Shown here one piece after another: positions 50,491 through 60,303 of a stretch of 64,000 nucleotides of DNA. Numbering within the stretch: the first letter of the stretch is position 1; each line of letters opens with the position of its first letter. The notes beneath the pieces are model-generated. The model worked only from the letters and a program-made list of their open reading frames with translations. It did not search any database and was not told where the DNA came from. The DNA is from Sphingobium quisquiliarum P25 (GTDB taxonomy: Bacteria > Pseudomonadota > Alphaproteobacteria > Sphingomonadales > Sphingomonadaceae): the NCBI RefSeq assembly GCF_000445065.1, contig NZ_ATHO01000162.1:16764-80763 (forward strand). Direction: 5' to 3'. The position numbers were made by a program, and so were the translations under genes.

Positions 50491-51125
50491 GCCTTGCCCT
50501 TCCCGGCCGCGTCGCGGATCGCAGCAATGATGTTGGGATAGGCGGCGCACCGGCAGATATTGCCGCTCATCCGCTCGCGCAGTTCGGCGTCCGAAAATTC
50601 GACCTCGTCCAGGTCCTGCGTGACATGGCTGGGGACGCCCGCCGCGATCTCGTCCAGCATCGCCACGGCCGAACAGATCTGGCCAGGGGTGCAGTAACCG
50701 CATTGATAGCCGTCATGGGTGATGAAGGCCTGTTGGATCGGGTGCAGCTTTTCCGGCGTGCCGATCCCTTCGATGGTCGTCACATGATCGCCGTCATGCA
50801 TGACCGCCAGCGTCAGGCAGCTGTTGATCCGGCGGCCTTCGACGATGACCGTGCAGGCCCCGCACTGCCCATGGTCGCAGCCCTTTTTGGTGCCGGTCAG
50901 GTGCAGATGTTCCCGCAACGCATCCAGCAAGCTGGTGCGCGGGTCGAGTTGAAGATGCACTTCCCGGCCGTTCACGGTGAGTTCGACGGCGTTCATGCCT
51001 GCTCCTTCGCTTGATCGCGGCATATTGGGTGACGCACCATGCGCCGTGCCCATCGCAGGGAAAGCAACCGCCACAGCGCCGCTGCCCCGCAGCAGCCCCC
51101 GGCGGGTCAGGTGACCGGATGACAT
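50487..51125 (-). CDS. paoA: Iron-sulphur subunit of the aldehyde oxidase with Tat signal (PaoA/YagT type)
   Basis: 212 residues. Twin-arginine leader [19 protein letters not shown] exports the folded trimer to the periplasm. Two [2Fe-2S] domains: plant-ferredoxin type [20 protein letters not shown] and the helical one [19 protein letters not shown] with [16 protein letters not shown] 51125 follows GGAGGAAG; earlier codons have no ribosome site. First gene of the operon, ending next to tRNA-Gly with the promoter in 51126-51390. Confidence 0.9.
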   Translation of the reverse strand: MSSGHLTRRGLLRGSGAVAVAFPAMGTAHGASPNMPRSSEGAGMNAVELTVNGREVHLQLDPRTSLLDALREHLHLTGTKKGCDHGQCGACTVIVEGRRINSCLTLAVMHDGDHVTTIEGIGTPEKLHPIQQAFITHDGYQCGYCTPGQICSAVAMLDEIAAGVPSHVTQDLDEVEFSDAELRERMSGNICRCAAYPNIIAAIRDAAGKGKA

Positions 51126-51395
51126 ATTTTCTTCCTCCTGCACGCCTCAGGCCATTACGAAGCAAGGCCCCGGATGATCCCGTTCGCGCGAATAATTAGG
51201 TGCGCTGCCCGCATTCTAGCAGGCACTCGTGATCCGCCAAGCTCTCGAAGGCGGTCCATGCAGCGGCAAACCGTTTCCCAGGAAATTTTGCCCAGAAAAT
51301 TTGCGCTGTCTCCAATTCTCCCCTTGCCCAGGCGCAGAACCGCTGCTAGTTGCCCGCCTCACCCGCCGAGAGGGACACATCCTCCGGCCGCCAGA

Positions 51396-51470
51396 GCGGG
51401 CGTAGCTCAGGGGTAGAGCACAACCTTGCCAAGGTTGGGGTCGAGGGTTCGAATCCCTTCGCCCGCTCCA
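51396..51470 (+). tRNA. tRNA-Gly (GCC anticodon)
   Basis: Full cloverleaf: acceptor GCGGGCG with CGCCCGC, discriminator T, encoded CCA, anticodon stem CAACC/GGTTG around loop TTGCCAA, T arm GAGGGTTCGAATCCCTT. Its last 47 bases are repeated inverted at 37595-37641. Mobile DNA begins immediately downstream, so the gene serves as an integration site. Confidence 0.95.
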
Positions 51471-51944
51471 AAAATACCAGTAAAATCAGTAGGTTACGAG
51501 ACCCTCGCTAAACGCGGGCAGGTCTCGAAATCCGTTGGTGTCCACCTGGTGTCCACCGATTTGCTGCGGTGGACACCCGGCCCGCAGCGACCAGCGCATG
51601 TCCGGTCAACATTTTTGTTGCGCGCTGTTGATGTCCCTAGGCCAACTTGGGTTTGTCGGGGGGCTCACTTAGCCGCTACCTAACCATGCCTATTGACGTT
51701 AATCGGGCGATCCTAGCGATCTACGTCGTCACCTTCGGTTGCTACGTCGAAGCGGAGCCTTTGACCTCTATGCTCACTCGCACGGAAGTAGCTAGGTTCA
51801 TGAAACGGAGTTGCCGACCTATAAAGCGTCACGGTCAGTGGAAAGCCCGACAAGAACATATAGCGAAAATCGGTTTGTTCGGGCAGTGTTGCGCGTGGGG
51901 CATCATTATACAACCATGACGAGTCGTGGGGGGAGCGGGGGCGG
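51471..51944. other. Junction region downstream of tRNA-Gly with possible integrase arm sites
   Basis: TGGTGTCCACC occurs twice in tandem (51536-51546, 51547-51557) and its inverse GGTGGACACC once (51568-51577), about 65-107 bases beyond the tRNA. No integrase gene is found here. The rest (51580-51944) has no supported gene; it presumably contains the promoter of the Qat operon. Confidence 0.5.
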
Positions 51945-53903
51945 ATGATTCTCACTGACAATGAAACAAAGGTCGATCTCCTCAACAACGAGGCGATCGC
52001 CACGACCATAATCGAACTGCTGCGCGAGAAGCCCGAGCGCGCCGTGACGATCGGCGTTCACGGCGATTGGGGAGCTGGTAAATCCAGCATCCTGGAGATG
52101 ATCGAAAGCGGCCTCAGCTCTGATGAGGACGTGCTCTGCATCAAATTCAATGGCTGGCGCTTTCAGGGTTTCGAGGATGCCAAGATCGCGCTGATAGAAG
52201 GCATCGTCACCGGCCTTATCGAAAAGCGCCCCCTGCTTACTCAGGCCGGCTTGGCCGTAAAGGACATCTTCAAGCGGATCGACTGGCTCAAGATCGCGCG
52301 CCACGGCGGCGGTCTCGCTTTCACCGCGTTCACCGGCATCCCCACAGCCGATCAGGTCGGCACGGTGGTCGGCACCTTGAAGGAAATCTTCTCCGATCCC
52401 TCGAAACTCGCCACGCAGGAGAATTACGACAAGGCCATCGACGGCGTGCAGGGACTCCTGAAACCAGGAGAGTCGAAGAATGTGCCGGAGGAGATCGAGG
52501 CGTTCCGGAAAGCTTTTGACGATCTGCTCAAGCAGGCGGGTGTCAAGCAACTGATCGTCCTCATCGACGATCTCGACCGCTGCCTGCCGGACACGGCGAT
52601 CGAAACGCTCGAAGCCGTCCGCCTGTTCGTCTTCACCGCCCGCACCGCGTTCATCGTCGCGGCCGACGAGGCGATGATCGAATATTCGGTGCGCAAGCAT
52701 TTCCCCGAGCTTCCGGATACCACCGGCCCCCGCGACTATGCGCGCAACTATCTCGAAAAGCTGATCCAAATACCGTTTCGGATTCCGGCTTTGGGCGAGA
52801 CCGAAACCCGTATCTACGCCACACTGTTGCTTGTCGGCTCCGAGCTGGGCGAGGACGATCCCGCTTACTCGGCGCTCATCACCTCGGCCCGCGAGTTGCT
52901 CAAACGGCCCTGGCAGACAGCCGGACTCGACGCGCAGACGGTCAAAACTGCCTTGGGCGACAAAGCCGGCAAGGTCCAGAATGCGCTCACCTTGAGCGAT
53001 CAGATCGGTCCAATCCTGGCCAGTGGCACTCAGGGCAATCCGCGACAGATCAAGCGTTTCCTGAACACTCTGTTGCTGCGCCATCAAACTGCGCTCGCCC
53101 GCGGCTTCGGAGAAGAGGTGAAGCTGCCCGTCCTAGCGAAGCTAATGCTGGCCGAACGGTTCCTTTCCAGATTGTTCGACCAGATCGCCAGCGCCGCCGC
53201 CCGCGATCCGGACGGTCACTGCGTAGATTTGGCGGCGCTCGAAGCCGCGGCGTTGGAGGAGAAGCCGGCCCCCAAGGCGAAGCGGACCGGGCCGAAAATC
53301 AGTTCCACGGATGACGCCAAGCCGATCGCCGTGCCGGACTCCAAGGACAGCGCCATCCTGACTGAATGGAAGGCAGCTGACGCGATACGGGCCTGGGCGC
53401 GGCTGTCACCGGCCTTGGCGGAAGTCGATCTGCGCCCCTATCTGTTCGTGACCAAGGATCGGAAGGACTATTTCGGCGCGGCCTCTGTCCTCGGGCGTCT
53501 CGCGGCGGTGGTCGAAAAGCTGCTCGGCCCGAAACTGGCCGTTCAGGCGTTCGAAGGTGAACTCAAGCAACTCGTTCCGGCCGAAGCCGCGCAGGTCTTC
53601 GAGGAATTGCGCGGGCGCGTCATGGGCGGCGACGCCTTTGATACGGCGCCTCCCGGCATAGATGGCCTCGCCGTGCTGGTTCGCGCGCACCCGACATTAC
53701 AGGCGAATCTTCTCGACTTGCTCGAAGCCGTGCCAGCTGATCGGTGCGGGCCGTGGCCCGCGTCGGGTTGGGAGGGCGTCATCAAGGATTCCGACGCCCT
53801 GACGCGCTTCGAGAAGCTACTCCAAGGATGGTCCACGTCCGATTCGACCTTCTTGAAGACGACGGCGAGCGCCGCGCTCCGCACGCGGAAAGGTGGGCGC
53901 TGA
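51945..53903 (+). CDS. qatA: QatA, KAP-family P-loop NTPase of the Qat anti-phage system
   Basis: 652 residues. Walker A GVHGDWGAGKSSILEMIESG lies near the N-terminus, Walker B in KQLIVLIDDLDRCLPDTAIE, and NPRQIKRFLNTLLLRHQTAL is the KAP sensor region. A central hydrophobic stretch (GGGLAFTAFTGIPTADQVGT) is the usual insertion of KAP proteins that may touch membrane. The C-terminal half is helical and specific to this group. ATG 51945 begins MILTDNETKVDLLNNEAIA, the family start. First gene of a four-gene operon; the stop overlaps the next start (TGATG). Role: ATPase core of phage defence. Confidence 0.9.
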   Translation: MILTDNETKVDLLNNEAIATTIIELLREKPERAVTIGVHGDWGAGKSSILEMIESGLSSDEDVLCIKFNGWRFQGFEDAKIALIEGIVTGLIEKRPLLTQAGLAVKDIFKRIDWLKIARHGGGLAFTAFTGIPTADQVGTVVGTLKEIFSDPSKLATQENYDKAIDGVQGLLKPGESKNVPEEIEAFRKAFDDLLKQAGVKQLIVLIDDLDRCLPDTAIETLEAVRLFVFTARTAFIVAADEAMIEYSVRKHFPELPDTTGPRDYARNYLEKLIQIPFRIPALGETETRIYATLLLVGSELGEDDPAYSALITSARELLKRPWQTAGLDAQTVKTALGDKAGKVQNALTLSDQIGPILASGTQGNPRQIKRFLNTLLLRHQTALARGFGEEVKLPVLAKLMLAERFLSRLFDQIASAAARDPDGHCVDLAALEAAALEEKPAPKAKRTGPKISSTDDAKPIAVPDSKDSAILTEWKAADAIRAWARLSPALAEVDLRPYLFVTKDRKDYFGAASVLGRLAAVVEKLLGPKLAVQAFEGELKQLVPAEAAQVFEELRGRVMGGDAFDTAPPGIDGLAVLVRAHPTLQANLLDLLEAVPADRCGPWPASGWEGVIKDSDALTRFEKLLQGWSTSDSTFLKTTASAALRTRKGGR

Positions 53904-54805
53904 TGGGCACGTCGAGCGCTTACGCTGGTGCAGGTGGCGGCACACCGCTCATTCCGAGCTGGTTGCAGGGTGATGGCGATGGCGATGGCGATGGTGGGGG
54001 CGGTGCAGGTGCGGGCGCGGAGAATGGCGACGGAGCACAACCCTCGTCTCCCGCCGAAAAGCTCCCAGCAGTTCCCCCCGCGCCAGCGCCCCGTCCGGCC
54101 GCGCCAGCAGGAGCGTCGGATCGGTTCACATCCGCCCGAACCAATTTCACGCGCTTCGCAAGCTCGGGCGGCAGCGACCGCAGGAGCCTCGGTCGCGCGG
54201 TCTCGCAATATGTATCGAAATCTGCGGGCGGCTCGCGTCAGGCCGCGCAGCGCATGGGCTCATCGCGAGGCGCAGGCGCCGGGCTTGTTCGGTTCCTCAA
54301 CGACGCCAGCGCCAAGGGCGTTCGCGAAGCCCTGCGAACACTTAACCTGGAAAGCCTCGCTGGGCGACCAATCGAAGAAGTATTCGCGGGTCTCGCCGAC
54401 TACATCTGCCCCGAAGGCGGGTCGATCGACGAGGGCATCGCGCGAGATGCCTTCGTCGAGACGATCGCAGATCTTGCCGGCGCGGGCATCACCGACATCG
54501 ACGCGCTGACGCCGGGCCAGATGCAGACCGTCTTCGAGCTGTATGCGACGCACGCAATCGAGGCCCGCATCTGCAACGACATCGGCACTAAGGTTGTGAC
54601 CTTGCCCGCCGATCTGCGCGCGGCCGAGAGGGTTGAAGCGCAACTGCGCGATTTCATCCAGCGTGGTGTCAGCGACGCGATCAACGCCGCGGGTGTCAAC
54701 ATTCAGTCGCTGACCCCTGATGCGGTGATGGGCTTTGTGACCAACGTCTATCAATCAGCCTTCGACGTGTTGCAGACGATGGGCGATGGGGAGGCAACGA
54801 AATGA
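53903..54805 (+). CDS. qatB: QatB, accessory protein of the Qat system
   Basis: 300 residues. It begins MGTSSAYAGAGGGTPLIPSW, the typical QatB start, followed by a disordered Asp/Gly/Pro-rich linker. A helical domain follows (RSLGRAVSQYVSKSAGGSRQ, LVRFLNDASAKGVREALRTL and later FVETIADLAGAGITDIDALT). The biochemical role of QatB is not established. ATG 53903 overlaps the QatA stop, and its own stop overlaps the QatC start (ATGA), giving tight coupling. Confidence 0.85.
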   Translation: MGTSSAYAGAGGGTPLIPSWLQGDGDGDGDGGGGAGAGAENGDGAQPSSPAEKLPAVPPAPAPRPAAPAGASDRFTSARTNFTRFASSGGSDRRSLGRAVSQYVSKSAGGSRQAAQRMGSSRGAGAGLVRFLNDASAKGVREALRTLNLESLAGRPIEEVFAGLADYICPEGGSIDEGIARDAFVETIADLAGAGITDIDALTPGQMQTVFELYATHAIEARICNDIGTKVVTLPADLRAAERVEAQLRDFIQRGVSDAINAAGVNIQSLTPDAVMGFVTNVYQSAFDVLQTMGDGEATK

Positions 54806-56151
54806 GGCGCCATGTCATCATCGGCCGTTTCGGGCCGGACGATAAGACCCGCGTTCCGAAGGCTCGCGATGAGGTCGCATCGACCTTGCAGTTGGTGGCG
54901 GGCAAGCGTCTCGATCACGGGATCGGCCGCGCCTTGACTGACCTCAAGGCATTGCACTTGGCTCCGAGCGAAATCGGCGCGGATATGCTAGTGGTTGCGG
55001 CCCACGTTCACGCAGCGGACACACGCATCTCCCGCTCGACCGAATCGCAGGATGCCTGGACGCGTGAGCTTCGACTGGTCATCCCCGTGAGCGACCCCGC
55101 GCGATGGACGGCCGCCGCACCCATCCTGATTCGCGCTCTGAACTTCCTGACCGGCGACAAGTGGGATGTCGGCTTCCGCAAAAGGGCCAAGGGCTATGCG
55201 AAGCTGGTCCCTCCTGCGGCGCCGACCCTTATTCCGACCCCGTTCGATGGCGTGAGTCTGTTTTCCGGTGGCTTGGACAGTCTGATCGGCGCGATCGACA
55301 GCTTGAATGCTGGCGAGACGCCACTTCTGGTCAGCCACGCGGGTGAAGGGCTGGTGAGCAAGTCGCAGGAGCAATGCTTTGAAGGTTTGAAAGGCGCTTA
55401 CAAGTCATCCGCCTTCGATCGGCTGCGGGTGTGGATGAGCTTCGATAGCGGACTCGTCGAGGATGTTGGATCGGAGGACACCACGCGTGGTCGCTCGTTC
55501 CTGTTCTTCTCTTTAGGCGCCGCCGCTGGCACCGCGCTCGACCGCGACTTCGTGCTCAAGGTTCCAGAGAACGGCCTGATTGCGCTCAACGTGCCGCTTG
55601 ATCGGCTTCGGCTCGGCGCGCTCAGCACCCGAACGACGCATCCCTTCTATATGGCGCGGTGGAACGATTTGCTCCGGGCGCTCGGCATCAGCGGGAAGGT
55701 CGAAAACCCCTATTGGGCCAAGACCAAGGGGGAAATGGTCGCCGAGTGCGCTAATCCAGCCTTGCTAAAACAGCTCGCCCCTCAGTCGCTATCATGTTCA
55801 TCACCGACGAAAGGGCGATGGACCAAGAAGCCGCAGGGACATTGCGGATACTGCCTGCCATGTCTCATTAGGCGGGCCTCTCTGCGAGGCAAAGATTCGA
55901 CAGTTTACGGCGTGCCCGACCTGAAGGTTGCCACATTGGACACCAAGCAGGCCGAAGGTCAGCAGGTCCGGTCCTTTCAGATCGCGATCGCACGGCTTTC
56001 GAAGCGTCCGGAACTTGCCAAGGCCCTCATCCACAAGCCAGGGCCGCTCTATGATGATCCTTCCCGCCACGACGATCTGGCCGATGTCTATCGCCGCGGA
56101 TTAGAGGAGGTTGGTCGCTTGCTGACTGGCGTTCGCGCCGCACCATCGTAA
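54802..56151 (+). CDS. qatC: QatC, QueC-like PP-loop enzyme of the Qat system
   Basis: 449 residues. The PP-loop SGGLDS at residues 155-160 is the ATP-binding motif of QueC-like enzymes, which make 7-cyano-7-deazaguanine. The Cys motif near the C-terminus (CGYCLPCLIRR, with an upstream Cys in LSCSSPTKG) is the QueC-type zinc site. An N-terminal ~140-residue domain is absent from housekeeping QueC. It probably modifies a nucleobase or a protein terminus in defence; the reaction is unproven. Confidence 0.9.
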   Translation: MRRHVIIGRFGPDDKTRVPKARDEVASTLQLVAGKRLDHGIGRALTDLKALHLAPSEIGADMLVVAAHVHAADTRISRSTESQDAWTRELRLVIPVSDPARWTAAAPILIRALNFLTGDKWDVGFRKRAKGYAKLVPPAAPTLIPTPFDGVSLFSGGLDSLIGAIDSLNAGETPLLVSHAGEGLVSKSQEQCFEGLKGAYKSSAFDRLRVWMSFDSGLVEDVGSEDTTRGRSFLFFSLGAAAGTALDRDFVLKVPENGLIALNVPLDRLRLGALSTRTTHPFYMARWNDLLRALGISGKVENPYWAKTKGEMVAECANPALLKQLAPQSLSCSSPTKGRWTKKPQGHCGYCLPCLIRRASLRGKDSTVYGVPDLKVATLDTKQAEGQQVRSFQIAIARLSKRPELAKALIHKPGPLYDDPSRHDDLADVYRRGLEEVGRLLTGVRAAPS

Positions 56152-56159
56152 GAGGTCCC

Positions 56160-56912
56160 ATGCGATCGGGTCTCGTCGATTTTCATTGCCACCTCGATCT
56201 CTACCCCGACCACTCGGCCGCGGTGGAGCGTTGCGAGCGCGATGGGGTGTTCACCCTAACCGTGACCACCACGCCCAAGGCGTGGCCGCGGAACCACGAA
56301 CTGGCGTCTGCCACCCGTCATGTTCGAGCAGCTCTCGGCCTGCATCCGCAGCTGGTCGCCGAACGCTCTCATGAAATCGGGCTATGGGAGGAATTGCTTC
56401 CGCGGACACGGTATGTAGGCGAGGTCGGGTTGGACGCCGGCCCGCGATTCTACAAGTCTTTCGAGACGCAGAAGGAGGTTTTCGCCCGCGTGTTGTCGCT
56501 CTGTGCGGCGGCGGGTAACAAGATCGTCACGACGCATAGCGTTCGCGCGACCAAGGCCGTGCTCGATATGATCGAACAACACCTGCCGCCTCCGCGCGGT
56601 CGCGTGGTGCTTCATTGGTTCACCGGCACCGCAGCAGAGGCTAGGAGGGCCGTCGATCTCGGCTGCTATTTTTCGGTGAATGCGGAAATGCTCGCCAATG
56701 AAAAACGCGCCGCGATAACCAAGGCACTGCCGCTAGAGCGCATTGTGACCGAAACAGATGGGCCATTCACCCAGACCGATGCCCGCCCGACCACGCCGAG
56801 CGATGTCTGGATCGCTGTGGAAGGTTTGGCCCGCCTGCACGGAATGCTGCCAGCGGACATTTCTGCCACGATCATGCGGAATCTCAAGAACATACTTATA
56901 GAACAAGGATAG
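56160..56912 (+). CDS. qatD: QatD, TatD-family metal-dependent hydrolase of the Qat system
   Basis: 250 residues. The metal site begins VDFHCHLDLYPD (His9, His11), continues with Glu in RYVGEVGLDAGPRFYKSF and His residues in NKIVTTHSVRATK and VVLHWFTGTAAEA, and ends with Asp in RIVTETDGPFTQ. These are the TatD DNase ligands. ATG 56160 follows GAGGTCCC, eight bases after QatC. It completes the QatABCD set, in the known order. Confidence 0.9.
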   Translation: MRSGLVDFHCHLDLYPDHSAAVERCERDGVFTLTVTTTPKAWPRNHELASATRHVRAALGLHPQLVAERSHEIGLWEELLPRTRYVGEVGLDAGPRFYKSFETQKEVFARVLSLCAAAGNKIVTTHSVRATKAVLDMIEQHLPPPRGRVVLHWFTGTAAEARRAVDLGCYFSVNAEMLANEKRAAITKALPLERIVTETDGPFTQTDARPTTPSDVWIAVEGLARLHGMLPADISATIMRNLKNILIEQG

Positions 56913-56977
56913 GGGGCTCACCCCGTGGGATTGACGTTTATCCCCCCGCTGCTTCCGAGGCGGAAGTTATTTCAAGT

Positions 56978-57517
56978 CTAGCCGTCCTGCTCGCGCTGCA
57001 ATTCTCTTATGCGTTCGATGACAGGTGAATTGATCCGCGGACGATTGATGTCGCGGAACAGCCGGTTGACCTTGGTGACACCTGAGTCCTCAAGGATCAT
57101 CCGGCGTGTTTCTCGCCAATCCCTTCGGAACTGTGCGAGTCGTGCTTGCTGTTCGCTTTTCGGTAGGTCACGCAGGTCTTCAACGCCCATGAAAAGCGCG
57201 GTGCAATGGGCGCCCAGTTCCTCGTCTATGTAGAGGGCGCTGCGTGTTGTGTGTTCCGCGATCGGCATGATGGCTGCGGAGATCAGCTCGTGCCGCTCGG
57301 CCGCCGACAGTTTTTGATTGTCGATCACTTCGTTCGCGATCCGATAGCTCTCAAATAGGGTACTTAAAAGAGCGTCGTAGGCTTCGAGGCGCTTGGCGAA
57401 GATCGTCGCTGCGAATTGTTCGGCTCTCTGCCGCCGCCTCAACAATTCTCCTAGGACGATGCCCAAAGGAACACCCACAAGACCGATCAATGCTCCGGTT
57501 AGCTGTGACCAGTCCAT
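56978..57517 (-). CDS. Single-pass membrane protein with helical cytosolic domain
   Basis: 179 residues. MDWSQLTGALIGLVGVPLGI then VLGELLRRRQRAEQ is an N-terminal membrane anchor with a basic stop-transfer end. The rest is helical (FAKRLEAYDALLSTLFESYR, RLFRDINRPRINSPVIERIR). ATG 57517 is preferred over longer frames lacking a ribosome site. It is convergent with qatD, 65 bases from its stop. No family name known; proteins of this plan are frequent near defence genes but the link here is only positional. Confidence 0.6.
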   Translation of the reverse strand: MDWSQLTGALIGLVGVPLGIVLGELLRRRQRAEQFAATIFAKRLEAYDALLSTLFESYRIANEVIDNQKLSAAERHELISAAIMPIAEHTTRSALYIDEELGAHCTALFMGVEDLRDLPKSEQQARLAQFRRDWRETRRMILEDSGVTKVNRLFRDINRPRINSPVIERIRELQREQDG

Positions 57518-58017
57518 AGGCTTCCTTCCAAGTTGATAGGTCCAGACACGATGCGATTTGACTCTGCCCCCTGTGTTCAAATTCGATGTGGCTTCAGATG
57601 GACGGAGTTGTTCGACCACTATCATCTGTCAGGTTGATGGGGAAAGCCTTCCCCTGACCGTGCGCCCTTCGGTCGCCCGCTACCCCCTCTGCGGGGACAC
57701 CCCGCAACGCCCCGTTCGGCGTCTCCGCGCCGATCCGTAAATCCGCCAAGGCGGATTTGTGTCTTCTCGAAGCTGCGGAGATCGGGCCAGGGCGTTCGCC
57801 GGCCCGATCGCATTTGTTTGTGACTCTCCCCTCGAATAGTGTGGGCGCCGCTTCCCTTTAGGCCCGCCGCGCCGGGGCGCAACGCGCGGCAAGCCGCGCT
57901 TACCTTCTCTTACGTTCCAGCCCTTCGGGTGCGCCCCGGCTCTGCCGGCGGGCCTGCCGGTCGCTCCTTCGCCGCCCACCCCATTCCGGGGTGAGTGCGG
58001 TTTGAAGGAGAAAAGTG
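57518..58017. other. GC-rich leader ahead of parB
   Basis: 500 bases without a supported gene. It is rich in short inverted repeats (for example GCGGCAAGCCGC at about 57885) and ends in TTGAAGGAG before the parB start. Similar hairpin-rich leaders precede the DUF736 and DUF932 genes. Confidence 0.5.
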
Positions 58018-60162
58018 ATGAACGCTGTTACCCTAACGACCGCCGTTGAACCTGTGTCGGGCGTCGAGATTTTCGTGCCCCTCAACAAGCTCAAGAAGTC
58101 TCCCCGCAATGCCCGCAAGGTGCCGCATGGCGAAACCGCCATCGAGGCGCTGGCCGCTTCCATCCAGCACAAGGGGCTTATCCAGAACCTTGTGGTGGAA
58201 CCCGAAGTGAAGGCGGACGGGATGCCCACCGGCGCCTATTTCGTTACCGCTGGCGAAGGCCGCAGGCTGGCGATGCTGTTGCGCGCCAAGCGCAGGCAGA
58301 TCAAGAAGTCGCAGCCGATCCGCTGCTATCTCGACACCGAGAACGATCCGTCCGAAATCAGTCTGGACGAGAACGTCACCCGGACCCCGATGCACCCCGC
58401 CGACCAATTTGAGCGGTTCCACGAACTGTCCGAGACGAAGGGATGGGGCGCGGAGGAAATCGGCGCACGGTTTGGCGTGTCGGCGGGCGTGGTGAAGCAG
58501 CGGCTTCGCCTTGGCGCTGTCAGTCCGAAGCTGTTGGAGGTCTATCGCGAGGATGGGCTGACCTTGGACCAGTTGATGGCCTTCGCCCTCACCGAGGACC
58601 ATGCCCGGCAGGAGCAGGTGTTCGAGAACCTGCATCACAATCGTGAGCCGTGGATCATCCGGCGCGACATGACCGCTGGCAACGTGCCTGCCGATGATCG
58701 CCGCGCGGTGTTCGTCGGAGCCGACGCCTATATCGAGGCGAGCGGCAACATCATCCGTGACCTGTTCACCGAGGACCGGGGCGGCTTCTTCGAGGATGCG
58801 GGCTTGCTCGACATGCTTGCCGTCGAGAAGCTGCGCGAAGTCGCGGGCGCGGTGCAGGGCGAGGGGTGGAAGTGGGTTGAGGCCCATATCGACTATCCCC
58901 ACTCGCATGGGATGCGGCGCTACTACCCGGAGCCGGTCGAACTGTCCGACGAGGCCGAGGCCCAGCTTGATGCCCTGTCTACCGAGCATGACGAGCTTGC
59001 CGAAGGCTATTCGTCCTATGACGAAATGCCCGAGGACGTGGCGGCGAAGCTAGAAACGGTGTCCGACGAGATCGACGCCATTTCGGCCAAGCGCCATGCC
59101 TACCATCCCAACATCATCGCGCATGGCGGGGTGTTCGTGGTGCTTCACCATGACGGCACGGTCAGGATGGAGCGGGGTTTCGTCCGTCCCGAGGACGAGG
59201 CGCTTGCCGATCCGCAGCCAGAGGACGAGGCCGAGGCCATCGACCCCGAGGCCGTGGAGGACGAGCAGGCGGAGGACGACGACGAGGACGTTCAGGATTT
59301 CGAGGAGGAGGACGAGGAACCGGGCAAGCCCATTTCCGACAGCCTCATTCGTGACCTGTCCGCCCACCGGACGCTGGCCCTTCGCGTGGCGCTTGCCGAG
59401 CAGCCCGGCATGGCGCTGGTCGCCCTGACCCACACGCTCACGGCGCAACTGTTCTACAGCTACGCCGAGGCCGGTTGCCTTGAAATCCGTCCGACCGTGA
59501 CGCCGCTTGGCAGTCATGCGACGGGGATCGAGGATACGCCGCTGGCGGCGCGGGCGAGCGAGGCGCATGAAGCATGGGCCGAGCGGATGCCGCGTGACGT
59601 GTCCGACCTGTGGGGCTTCATCGTCGCACTGGACGATGAGCAGCGTGTGGCGTTGCTGGCGCATTGCGCGTCCCGCACCGTCAATGCGCTGCGGGTGCCG
59701 TGGGATCGCAAGCCCCGGACGCTGCAAACGGCGGACAGGCTGGCGACGGCGTTGACGCTGGACGTGGCGAAGGACTGGACGCCCACCGTGGACAGCTACC
59801 TTGGCCGCGTCACCAAGGGGCATATCCTTGAGGCCGTCACCGATGGCGTGTCGGAGGATGCCGCCCGCCGGATCGCGGACATGAAGAAGCCGGACATGGC
59901 GCAGGAAGCCGAACAGCTTCTGGCTGGAACCGGATGGCTTCCCGCTGCGCTGCGGACGCCGGAGCCGGAGGCTGAACCCGTCGAGACGGAGGACGCCGAA
60001 GGGACCGCGCAGCCGTCCGAAGCGGAGGCCCCCGATACCGAAGCGGAGGACGGCGAGGCCGTGGAGGTCGAAACGGTGGAGCAGCCGACCGACCCCGAAG
60101 CGGTGGAGGTCGAGCCCGAGACGGTGGACGAGGAAGACGCCTATTCGGTTGCCGCCGAATAG
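58018..60162 (+). CDS. Large ParB/RepB-type mobile-element protein
   Basis: 714 residues. The ParB nuclease-like domain comes first (IFVPLNKLKKSPRNARKVPH, AGEGRRLAMLLRAKR, LDENVTRTPMHPADQFERFH), then the helix-turn-helix GARFGVSAGVVKQRLRLGAV. A long acidic C-terminal part (EAEAIDPEAVEDEQAEDDDE) follows. It is much longer than chromosomal ParB and lacks a ParA partner, the type found on sphingomonad plasmids and integrative elements. ATG 58018 follows AAGGAG. The truncated relative at 29271 covers only its first third. Confidence 0.88.
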   Translation: MNAVTLTTAVEPVSGVEIFVPLNKLKKSPRNARKVPHGETAIEALAASIQHKGLIQNLVVEPEVKADGMPTGAYFVTAGEGRRLAMLLRAKRRQIKKSQPIRCYLDTENDPSEISLDENVTRTPMHPADQFERFHELSETKGWGAEEIGARFGVSAGVVKQRLRLGAVSPKLLEVYREDGLTLDQLMAFALTEDHARQEQVFENLHHNREPWIIRRDMTAGNVPADDRRAVFVGADAYIEASGNIIRDLFTEDRGGFFEDAGLLDMLAVEKLREVAGAVQGEGWKWVEAHIDYPHSHGMRRYYPEPVELSDEAEAQLDALSTEHDELAEGYSSYDEMPEDVAAKLETVSDEIDAISAKRHAYHPNIIAHGGVFVVLHHDGTVRMERGFVRPEDEALADPQPEDEAEAIDPEAVEDEQAEDDDEDVQDFEEEDEEPGKPISDSLIRDLSAHRTLALRVALAEQPGMALVALTHTLTAQLFYSYAEAGCLEIRPTVTPLGSHATGIEDTPLAARASEAHEAWAERMPRDVSDLWGFIVALDDEQRVALLAHCASRTVNALRVPWDRKPRTLQTADRLATALTLDVAKDWTPTVDSYLGRVTKGHILEAVTDGVSEDAARRIADMKKPDMAQEAEQLLAGTGWLPAALRTPEPEAEPVETEDAEGTAQPSEAEAPDTEAEDGEAVEVETVEQPTDPEAVEVEPETVDEEDAYSVAAE

Positions 60163-60224
60163 GTGACGGAGCCGGGGCCGCTACGGCGGTCTCGGTTTCC
60201 CCTTTGCCCAAGACCGGATAATTC

Positions 60225-60253
60225 GCGGCCGCGCCCCTTTCCGGCGCGGCCGC
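60225..60253. terminator. Strong GC hairpin after parB
   Basis: Perfect 11-base arms GCGGCCGCGCC and GGCGCGGCCGC around a seven-base loop, 62 bases after the parB stop and before the convergent parE gene. No T-run, but the stem is strong enough to end or stabilise the transcript. Confidence 0.55.
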
Positions 60254-60303
60254 TCTGTCATGGGATTATCGTCGCTCGCCGGGCATGGCCCGGCTCGCGT
60301 TTT

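Noticed and set aside
51536..51577. CRISPR-like array from the repeated TGGTGTCCACC motif
   Set aside because: Copies are adjacent or inverted without regular spacers, and no cas gene is present. No CRISPR array was seen anywhere in the window.
51647..51919. Rightward 90-codon frame between tRNA-Gly and qatA
   Set aside because: No ribosome site, no family resemblance and unusual composition; more likely non-coding junction DNA.
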